Below, in pieces: positions 55,702 through 64,000 of a DNA stretch of 64,000 nucleotides. The translations under genes were made by a program, and so were the position numbers. The stretch comes from Paramarasmius palmivorus (Eukaryota > Basidiomycota > Agaricomycetes > Agaricales > Marasmiaceae): assembly GCA_037176845.1 (NCBI GenBank), contig JAYKXP010000093.1, positions 62,001-126,000 of the forward strand, written 5' to 3'. How positions within the stretch are numbered: position 1 is the stretch's first letter; every line of letters starts with the position of its first letter. The notes below the pieces were generated by a model. It had not been told where the DNA came from. It saw nothing but the letters and a program-made list of their open reading frames with translations, and did no database searches.

Positions 55702-56399
55702 ATGTTTGCTTTCGCATCTCTCCTCGCTTTCACACTCGCACTCTCTGTCTCTTCGACCGTTGTTCCCGAAGTCAGGGATAACCAGATACAAGCTCGTCAG
55801 GGTGAAGTCTTCCAAGGTGGCTTGTACGTCTTACGAGTCTATCGCACTTCTATCTCATTGCTCGAAGCTAACAAACTGATGTTCAGTGCATCATTCTTCA
55901 ATCAAGGGGGAGTTGCAGGTGCTTGTGGACAAGTATGTATAGGAACCCTTGTGCTCTCATGTGTCCCATATGTCCTTCACAACTTTCAGGTTCATAGTGA
56001 CAGCGACTTGATCGCTGCAATTGGTTCGTTAATTTCGCCTTTATCACCTGAATCTACCCCCGTGGCTGAGTGTTACATGTAGCTCTCGAGCGTTACGGTT
56101 CAACAGCAGTGACATCTCCTCTTTGTGGACGGCGAGTTGTTATTACAAACACTAGAAACGGCAAGGTACGTTTTATCCTATTGCAGCGAGAAGCTAAATA
56201 AAACAACAATGGCAGAGCGTAACTGCTACGATCGCAGATGCTTGTCCTACTTGCCAAAATGCGAACTCCTTTGATTTGTCCATAGGGGCTTTTACATCTA
56301 TTGCTGCGTTGGCGGATGGATTGGTTCCAAGTAAGTTTTGCTGAAATGTATTGGATATTGTGACTAATATTTGGCGTAGTTGAGTGGCATTTCGTTTGA
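55702..56399 (+). CDS. Secreted double-psi beta-barrel (RlpA/expansin-like) protein, copy 1
   Basis: Six exons: 55702-55823, 55887-55932, 55990-56023, 56083-56165, 56216-56330 and 56380-56399, giving 139 residues. Signal peptide MFAFASLLAFTLALSVSS, then a short pro-like region with DNQIQARQ. The barrel domain shows GFASFF, GACGQ, DLIAAI, SPLCGRRVVITNT, GKSVTATIADACPTC, SFDLSIGAF and VPIEWHFV at the end, the usual pattern of small secreted RlpA-like proteins in mushrooms. Four Cys are in the expected places. Such proteins bind or loosen wall polysaccharides in relatives; catalysis is not shown. All exon borders match those of 57610-58285. Confidence 0.9.
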
Positions 56400-57609
56400 G
56401 ATCACATTGAAAATATTGGAGAATGTATCCTTTCAATGTTATCGTCGTAGCCTATGGAATAGTACTAGGTGTAATTAATTAATTATGTAGATTCTCCTTC
56501 GCTGTTTTCTCTTTTTCTTCTCGACGAAGTTGGACCAGTACTCCTCGCTACCCCTCTATTTCATCTGTGATTTGACTACACTTCTGGTATAGCGTGAAGC
56601 TCGATATGGCAGCTAATTGACGAGAAATGATAGCATGAACGTGAAATCGGAATCGGATCGTTTTGGTCAGCAGGTGCATTCTTCCCTCAATCTCTAGCTA
56701 CTCCTTGCTAACACCATCGTGCGACTATGGTTATGAAGGCACTCAGTTTGTGACGAAACTCCACAGCCATTATGCGCAGCTCTAGACCCAAACTATCCCG
56801 TTGCTCACCGTCTGGCACATTGTCATCGAGAACTCGACCAGCTACCGGTTCCGCGGGAGCAGTGCGTTTTTCCCCATGTTCTTGGCGCAACAAGACCATG
56901 ACCACATTCTCAGAATTCTCATACTCCCTACGGCAAATACCAATGATAATGGCTCCCATTCTATACTCTTACACTTACGCTAATTTTTATACGCTCTCTG
57001 CCGTCTTCCTCACTTACAAGGTCCTCTACTCTACCTTCTTCGACCTTTCGCTTCGATCAGAAGTTTTCAATCCCAATCGATACCCCCTTTTGTCCAATGA
57101 ATCAATATCGTGACCATACTTCTTGCTTAAATTGTAGCTCAAGGGTACTGTAGTCCGAGAGTTAACGATGGTTTATTATGAGAGATACCGCATTTACCTG
57201 TTGTGCTCTCCGACGGATGGTTTACAGTATTCTGTTCCTCGTCTCATCCTATCTCAAAACTCGATTCCCTCGTTGCACCCCGACCCATGTTACCCGCCTG
57301 TCGTCCTGCTTCAAAGCAGTGTTTTTGACACAGATAGGGCATAGAACCAAGTTCCCGCATGATATCCATCTTCTGCATTTGTTGTGTTGACGGGATAACT
57401 AGGAAGACACGCTAAAATGTCTCCAATAATGCCCGCTTCTGACCGCTTGCACAAGTCATGCCCCAAGAGAACTGCGCGTACCAGAGATGGCATTGCGGAA
57501 ATCGTCAGTCACAAACATTGAGCTACCGATAATATTGACTCATAGACCGATATATGCATTTCCAGACAGATATAAATCGCTTGTGTTCATACCTTTCATA
57601 CCCAGAAAG
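56400..57609. other. Intergenic between the two barrel genes
   Basis: Nothing recognised; several unsupported frames on both strands. Confidence 0.4.
57571..57576 (+). promoter_or_regulatory. TATA-box candidate
   Basis: TATAAA 34-39 bases before the ATG at 57610. Confidence 0.5.
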
Positions 57610-58285
57610 ATGTTCGGGTTCTTACCTCTTGCTGCTCTCACTGCTGCCTCCATGTCCCTGGCTGCTGTTACCGAAGTCAGGGAGAATCATATCCAATCCC
57701 GTCAGAATGAAGTGGTTCGAGGAGGATTGTGGGTCTACTATCTATGTGTTGTGTCCATACTTCAACATCTGATGCATCACTATTCAGTGCAACATTCTTC
57801 AATGTGGGTCTGGGTGCCTGTGGACGAGTATGTTTACCTCAATGTATCCTGGCGCACTATGAGACATTTGCATAGGTCAATACCGATGCGGACTTGGTTG
57901 CTGCTATAGGTTAGGTCTCGCCTTCTCCGGCTTGATCCTTGATACTGAACAATATGCACAGATTTTCGGCGTTACGGAAATGAGATTGTATCTCCTCTTT
58001 GTGGTCGGCAAGTTGATATCACTAACACCAACAATGGGGCGGTGCGATTATTGTCCTTCTCTGAAAGGTTACGGGTCACTAACGAGCTCATGAAAGAATG
58101 TGACAATCGTCATCGCGGATCGATGTATTACATGCCAAAACGAAAACTCGTTTGATTTATCCCCAAGGGCCTTCCAATTCCTTGCTCCCTTGGGCGACGG
58201 TATTGTTCCTAGTAAGTCCCAATGGCCTTCGGTGAAATGACTGTTCGCTGAGATTTGTGCATAGTCGAATGGCGTTTCGTTTGAA
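57610..58285 (+). CDS. Secreted double-psi beta-barrel (RlpA/expansin-like) protein, copy 2
   Basis: Six exons: 57610-57728, 57788-57827, 57876-57909, 57962-58041, 58097-58211 and 58266-58285, giving 135 residues. Signal peptide MFGFLPLAALTAASMSLA, then ENHIQSRQN. The barrel motifs are GFATFF, GACGR, DLVAAI, SPLCGRQVDITNT, NVTIVIADRCITC, SFDLSPRAF and VPIEWRFV. It has the same exon phases as copy 1, so it arose by tandem duplication, but substantial amino-acid change (for example CITC for CPTC and loss of the GKS motif) suggests divergence in function. Confidence 0.9.
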
Positions 58286-58330
58286 TTCCGGTCCAGAATG
58301 GCTAACTAGACACAATATTTGATGACTACT

Positions 58331-58992
58331 GTAGTTCTGTGAAAGAAAGCTTGCTTAAGCTGCCTGGCCAGTTGATGTCTGAGCTTAAGTCCAGCATTTT
58401 TATCACTTCGCGCTTGATAACTCAGATTGACACAGATTATGACTGCTAGGATCTCAAATGCTTACCCCCCAATTGCTTTGATGCTAGTTGTCGTTCCTTT
58501 CTGACGTGTGAGAAGTATTGGGACGTTTGTGATGAACGGCATACTAGCGGCGGCTCCGCGGAGGCGCCGTAACCTTAACCTGAAGTTGGGTTCTGAGACG
58601 ATACTGGGGTATTTCGTTCAATTCGGATGGTCACACGTCACAAGCCCAAAATTGTCCGAAATTTTTCGGATGGTCACAGGTCACGGATGGCTCATCCGAA
58701 AGGTCGCCGGATGTGACCACCAAAAACCTGCCAAATTCGGCAGTTTTGGGCGCTAACATCCGAAAATTTTTCGGCGGTCACAGACCGCCAAGGTCCCATC
58801 CGAATAGTGACTTCCGGATGGCGAGGTCACAGGTCACACCCCCATCCGAATTGAACGAAATACCCCAGTACGAACATCATAGAACTGTTTCACACCACCA
58901 GGGCAGCATGCTGACGAGAACAAGCTGGGATTTGGGCCGTATCGTACGTTGGCTTCGTTTTGCTGGGACTGGGTTGCCCTGACTCTCTTCTA
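58331..58992. repeat. Intergenic duplicate, copy 1 (partner 63486-63993)
   Basis: 58331-58603 and 58869-58992 align with 63486-63729 and 63855-63993. Shared stretches include TGATGAACGGCATACTAGCGG and AACTGTTTCACACCACCA. Copy 1 contains the 265-bp MITE; copy 2 has instead about 125 bp not present in copy 1. Confidence 0.8.
58604..58868. mobile_element. 265-bp MITE in a duplicated intergenic segment
   Basis: Perfect 27-bp terminal inverted repeats at 58604-58630 and 58842-58868 (they begin CTGGGGTATTTCGTTCAATT). TA on both sides. The interior is itself repetitive, with several TCCGAA and GGTCACAGGTCAC-like motifs. The duplicate at 63855 shows a single TA at the same place (GATACGAATATC), which is an empty site. 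Confidence 0.9.
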
Positions 58993-60416
58993 GAAAACAA
59001 TGCTCGAATATGCAAGATACTCATAGCTTTGTTCATTGAACAACCTCCAAATTCGTCATCCCCAGCTCCAACAACCATCTATGTCTTTTCTCCTTTCTTC
59101 AAACCCCGTTATCGTCTGGTACATCTTCCGAGTCGGTGAGGGTACTACCGGCCATCCCGTTTCCTTCTCTCCACTTTCTTAGATGCAGCACACATCTTCC
59201 GACCTCTCATCCTCGCATACCAAATCCATCTCATCCGGCGGTTGTTCCCGTGTCCTACGCTTCCACTTCTAGAGTGATGTGCGCCATCTCTGCGTTATCT
59301 CCACTTACAATGTTGAACACTATATCACATCCACCTCTTTACAAACCATGATGCCTTTCTCCTTGAAGCCTGTTGGATAGTGAAGGTCATTGCGGGAGTG
59401 TCGGGTTGTTGTGGAGTAACAAATATAGAAATGGGGACAGGGACGGCGATACCACCACACTTTCCTATCACCCGATACATCAACGTCGCCAATACTCTAA
59501 TTCTTTCTCTCACCGGTAGAACTCTTTCCGCGTCACTCGCTTCCCTCAAAGGGATGGAATCTGAATGTACCTCGAGCCTCATACGTGAAGTCCTGGGATC
59601 GCACTTGTGGTTTGCGTTTATTCCGGTTCAGGGTTGTTCCCAGGTTCATCGCATACCGGTCGTTGACCTCCATACCCCCTTGTCCGCGTAACGCTCTTCA
59701 CCCCGTCAGGGGTCTACACTCCTCGGTTTTAGGATGCAACAGCGCGGGGTTTTGGTTATGTGTCAGAGAGGATGGGGATGAGAGATGGCAGACGTGGTTT
59801 CTAAGAGCGCATACCAGCATTTTGAGGTGCACGGTGTATCATTCATTTGTCACTCACAGTACTATCCCTTCAGGAATTGACATTCCTATCAGCATCGTCG
59901 TTCGGGTCGATACCATTCACTTCTTTGATCGACTACCGAGCCGTCGTGTAGTAGCACTTGTGCCTCCGTCCGCTGTACATCCTACTTCAACGTTATAATA
60001 ACTTATATGCTCGGGATCACAATGCCATGAACTCATTCTTGCCTCGTGCACTGTCTTCTCAAGCATGCGCTTCCCTCGTGGGATCATCGAAGACGCTGTT
60101 CAGCTTCGCAATCATTATCGATTTCACGTATCCGCTCGACGCGATGTTCGTTGGATACGAGATTGTAATCAGGTCAGTTCAGGATATGCATTTATCTTTC
60201 TCAAAACCTGACAATTACTTTGTTTAAGCCTTACAACTGTTCCAGTGAGGTGTACTGCGATACACTTGCTAATCGGCTCTTGATGTTCACGTCATAGTAG
60301 TTGACAAGTCCCACGTGAAGAGCTCAGACAAACAGGTTTAACTACAGTAAAGAGACGGTATCAATGTTCTATGTCCATCAAATGTGCATATCACAGTGCC
60401 CGAAATATCGAGGATA
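58993..60416. other. Intergenic upstream of the HET gene's 3' end
   Basis: Plus-strand frames at 59380-59691 and 59585-59998 and a minus-strand frame at 59325-59582 overlap one another. None shows a domain, so none is called. Confidence 0.35.
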
Positions 60417-62518
60417 CTACGTTATGCACCACCGTTGATCTTCTGCTGTCATATATCCCTTGAATCCCGCTTCTGGAGCGTCTCTCAGAAGCAAGGCGTT
60501 CGCATACCCAGCAACTCTGCATGCATACTCAAGCTGATCGTCTTCCAACGGTTTGATAGCGTCTTCTACAGACACAATAACGGCATTTGGAGGAACATCC
60601 TGATCACGAGATTTGAAGATCACTGCCATATTCTTCTCCAAAGGGATGCTGCGACGATCTCTGCTGCTCATTCGCATATGACAGAATACGCTTCCTGTTT
60701 CCGCGGAAATAAGGTTGAATAACTGGGGCAACGATGAACCGGCCTCGTGTTGCTCCAGTTCATTTTCAGCGAACATGAACCCGCCTGCTTTAAGATGTAG
60801 GCCATTCTCGTCGCAAATACCATCTTTCCAACCTGCAAAAGTCGTAGTTGCGGGACAGCTGGTAATAGATTTGGGTGCCCATCGAAACGGCTTTTTGCTC
60901 AGCTTCTCTGCACTGTCAGCCCACAACACGCCCATTGGAACCTCACGCATAAGCATGTAGAATCTCGCCATTCTCTGCTCCGCATCCGACGTAGAGACAA
61001 TCGTAGTCAAGTCCTTGCCTAACAAAGAGGCAATACAGACTGGGACATCCTCGAATTTACTGGTGGATCGGTGTTCTATGGCCGAGTGGATGACTCGGAA
61101 TGGCGACCACCCATCGCGCATTTGGCGCATGGCGCGAACGGATGGAATCTGTGCTCCAAGCTCCAGCATGATCCCGTTCTCGCAGAGTAATGTCCGCTCC
61201 TCGGCCTGTAGCTCGGTTGTGCGTTCATCCAAGCTATTCAAAGCTTTTCTATCTCGGTCGTACTTTTGATACAAGAAAGGGCCATCTTGCATCTGAAAGT
61301 ACACTTTATCTGCGCCTCGAGCTTCACTCGCGAGCGAAGCTTCCTGAAGTGTCCAAAGGCGTTTGACCCATCCGCTGCAGAGTATACGAAGGCCCAACTC
61401 GACGAATGTTGTAGTAGCAGATTCAACGATTTCGAGTTCTCTGTCAAGAATTAAGACAGCAGTGGCTTCGTGAAACGTTTTTCCAAGGAGCTGGATGGCT
61501 TTCTTGCGGTAGCTTTTCGCCAACTCGCTAGGATGGACTGGAATACAGAGTGTATCCATCCAGAACGCGACGGGAACAGATGATGAACGAGAGGCAGGAT
61601 CATGGATTTGAATGAGCTGCTTGACATAACTTTGCAAACGTCTAAGCTGGCATCGTGGTAGTGCGTTTGTTTTTGGATTCCTAAGTCCGTCAGCCCCTAT
61701 CGAAAAGTAATTCGTGTTAGTGTTACGAGAGACTGTGGTGTCGGATTTGTGGGCTTACAAACGTGTGAAAGCGCAATATATGGATAGTCGTCTTCTGAGA
61801 CTACTCTGAACTCCAGATCATCCGTTATGACCAGCTTTGGTACCTTTCCTTGGGATAAGACAGCGATGAGACTCTCAGTCTCTAATTCGATAAATTCGCA
61901 TTGACAATCGCCGTCGACATGTCGGGTGCGATAGGTCGATTCGTCGGTTTGGTACGCACTGCAGACTATGTCACCGCAATTGGAATGATCTCTAATTCTG
62001 GGTCGAGAAAGAAGAGAAGCGAATGCTAGTTCTTGATGTGCGAAGAGGTCTAACTCGCTTTCGCACCAGCCCTACTCCTCGAGTTGATCTCTTGCTAGAT
62101 TAGAGAGTTGATCCATTCCTTCATCGATATGCCTACTTGGCCACTCGATACTCCTCAGAATTCAGTCTTGGCCCCACCCTTCCTCCTCTGTTGTGGTAAA
62201 ACTTGGCAAGTATGTGTGCAGTAGGAGGTGCAAGCCGATAATGCGAACGAGTATGTCCAAGGAATGTAGGATGCGACATTCGGCAGACGAGTATTTGAAC
62301 TTTGAAGTGCGCCCATCTTCGCTCCGTTCCTCGGATAACATCAAACGAGAATGACGAGCGATGGTTAGAATGTGTTCCATGAGCGTTTTGTCGCCTGCAC
62401 GACCTGACCTGATTGCTGCATCGAACCAACGTCCCGGTAGACCGTTGAGAATCGCCGTTGATACCAACCCGTCTTCGAGGATGAATTCGGCCTCTACATC
62501 CATTCCAAGTTCGCACAC
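60417..62518 (-). pseudogene. HET-domain (heterokaryon incompatibility-type) protein, N-terminal half apparently broken
   Basis: The 3' part is clear: an exon from about 62071 to 61759, a GTAAGC-CGATAG intron, and 61696-60417. It reads HVDGDCQCEF, YPYIALSHVWADGLRNP, ALPRCQLRRL, AFWMDTLCIPV, YRKKAIQLLGKTF, TAVLILDREL and WVKRLWTLQEA, the hallmark blocks of HET proteins of agarics. Upstream coding sequence (from about 62518, MDVEAEFILEDGLVSTAIL) is in the same frame but is separated by TGA (62162-62164) and TAG (62072-62074). The TAG precedes GWCESELDL where relatives continue. No convincing intron removes both stops. Known HET proteins trigger non-self recognition cell death when hyphae fuse; this copy may be inactive. 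Confidence 0.7.
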
Positions 62519-64000
62519 TGGAGTGGGCCAGGAGGGGCTGAGGAAGCCCTAGCTGCTGCTGCTAACGCGGTGGATGCGATTTGAGGAAGGTAGCTACGAC
62601 AGGAATGACTACATAGATGGTGCTCACGTGACCGCTAGACCGGCTCGGACTATGCCAGTAGCCCCTACTACAACACCTTGGATACTTCTATGAGGACCCC
62701 GAAAAAGAGCCATGCTTACAGAAATGCAGCTTTGTCAGAGGCAACTACGGGGTTGCCATCTGAACGGGAGAAAATTGGTGGTGCCCTGTCATCGCTTTCA
62801 AACCTGCTCCGTCCATCTTTGCAAATGCCTGGAGGACAAAGAACGTGGCACTGCGTGTCTTTTAAATGGACTATCCATCCACAACGCTCGGGATACGACC
62901 AAAAATCGTTACCATCGTATGGTTTCGATACACAGAGGTTTGTGACCGTGAATGGTATAAACTCTGGGCGAGGTGGTATCTCGGGGGAAGCGTGTGGTAA
63001 AGTTAGGGAAAACAATTTGGTATTGTAAGGTGGTTGGGAGTGTACTGATGGAGCTTGAGTCTCGATGTTGGCCGTCAAGGGTGTATGGTCTTCCTATTCT
63101 AATTTATCAGTTGCAGCGCTTCACAGATTGTTTGGAATGGTCACCGCTGTCACGGTAGTACTTGAAGGTCCCTTCATTTCTAATCTCCCGATGCAGCATC
63201 CCATGATCAGGAATGAGAGTTAGAGAGGAAAACTCGTGTAGCTCATAACTACACGTTGCTTTCGTCACATCAGTTCCGCAGGCGTGAAGCCCTATGCCCT
63301 GCTCACGGGAGCATCGAGGCTTCTTCATCATTAATTGATGTGGATAGCATACATGCTTTCAGAGCTAGGTGAAGCTGCTATGGCGCCATTGATTCCTTAT
63401 TCGGGTTTGGGTTTGGGAGTATAATATGGCTCGGGAATCAAGATACCATCCACATCCACGAAAGCGTCTTTGCAATTGCAACGAGCTGTAGTTCCGTGAA
63501 AGAAAGCGTGCCTACTGGCCAGTCGACGTCTGAGTTTAAGTCCAGTTTGGATGACTCAGATTGACACAGAGCATGACTGCTATGATCGCAAATTCTTATC
63601 CCCAGCTTTTCCGATGCTAATGCGCTAATGGTCGGTCCTTTGAGAAGTATTGGGACGTTTGTGATGAACGGCATACTAGCGGAGGCTCGGCGGAGGTGCC
63701 GTAACCTTAACCTGAAGTTGGGTTCTGGGTGTAATTGATTACATGTTTTTTCGTTGCTGTTCAACTTGCTCCTGTCCATCCAGAACAGCTCCTCTATTAT
63801 TCCGCCAGAGCTCTCGAGATACCTTCCAGTAGCACAAGATGATACCCGAATTGGCGATACGAATATCATGAAACTGTTTCACACCACCACAGCGCAGCGC
63901 AGCATGCTAACAAGAACAAATTGGGATTTGTGTCGTACCGGTACGTTGACATCGTTTTGCTGGGACTGTGCTGCCCTGACTCTCTTCTAGAAGACATCGC
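62519..64000. other. Right end of the window, intergenic or partial gene
   Basis: A minus-strand open stretch 63078-62716, with CGWIVHLKDTQCHVLCPPG, ends at a GTAAGC donor and could join an exon near 62650-62566 with a hydrophobic IYVVIPVVATF segment. No ATG is present upstream, so it is not called as a gene. 63486-63993 is the second copy of the intergenic duplicate. Confidence 0.35.

Noticed and set aside
59380..59998. Overlapping plus-strand frames of about 100-137 codons
   Set aside because: They overlap each other and a minus-strand frame; composition looks non-coding.
62566..63078. Minus-strand two-exon gene with a membrane segment
   Set aside because: The first exon has no ATG and the second exon's acceptor is weak; kept only as a note.
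1..64000. tRNA, rRNA or riboswitch genes
   Set aside because: No sequence with a convincing T-arm and acceptor pairing or other RNA signature was seen by eye; a covariance-model scan would be decisive.

Overview
The window looks like nuclear DNA of a mushroom-forming basidiomycete (Agaricomycete). Genes are broken by many 45-70 nt GT-AG introns. The families recognised are typical of that group: a KDZ transposase, Plavaka-like transposon debris, a GH76-like protein, a HET-domain protein, RlpA/expansin-like secreted proteins, and many single-pass membrane proteins with Ser/Thr-rich stalks. No rRNA, tRNA or CRISPR array was seen. All exon models are hand-traced from splice signals and reading frame.

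Region 1 (1-33960) is a segmental array. Three direct-repeat units start at 1, 7241 and 13782. The ancestral unit appears to be an upstream non-coding block of about 1.6 kb followed by three paralogous genes, here called alpha, gamma and beta. Unit A has alpha1-gamma1-beta1, unit B has alpha2-(gamma lost)-beta2, and unit C has alpha3-gamma3-beta3. The genes encode type I single-pass membrane proteins: signal peptide, a small beta-sandwich-like ectodomain resembling the Kre9/KNH-type Ser/Thr-rich domain, a Ser/Thr-rich stalk, one helix, and a cytoplasmic tail with three conserved blocks (YPxTTSA next to the membrane, HxDSGWRP, and a C-terminal PPxY box such as LDVPPQYDAAV). The array is in birth-and-death turnover. 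Beta3 is intact and gamma1 intact except for an unresolved 5' end. Alpha1, alpha2, alpha3, beta1, beta2 and gamma3 carry frameshifts, stops, lost exons or transposon insertions. Beta3 is itself a beta/gamma chimera.

A 9,739-bp KDZ transposon (16846-26584) sits inside the last exon of alpha3, with an 8-bp target duplication, imperfect terminal inverted repeats, TAATCC-rich subterminal arrays, a nearly complete multi-exon transposase, and two further genes (one ends in a Zn2Cys6-type cluster). A second insertion, an 852-bp Plavaka-like remnant with a 3-bp duplication, interrupts gamma3.

Region 2 (34-45 kb) holds a tiny secreted Pro/Tyr-rich peptide, a GH76-like membrane protein broken by a 259-bp MITE and a 1-bp deletion, a secreted dienelactone-hydrolase-like gene with a 1-bp frameshift, and a receptor-like protein with two beta-sandwich modules, a coiled coil and PPxY motifs.

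Region 3 (45-55 kb) has a 1.1-kb inverted-repeat element and more distant members of the tail family: one with a signal peptide (48654-49669), two without one (52550-53518 and 54264-54928), and one acidic protein that has lost the tail motifs (50205-50906).

Region 4 (55-64 kb) has a tandem pair of secreted double-psi beta-barrel proteins, a MITE in a duplicated intergenic segment, and a HET-domain gene with in-frame stops.

The recurring theme is cell-surface proteins ending in PPxY. PPxY is the binding motif for WW domains of Rsp5/NEDD4-type ubiquitin ligases. A plausible but untested reading is a fast-evolving surface receptor or adaptor repertoire wired to ubiquitin-dependent endocytosis.
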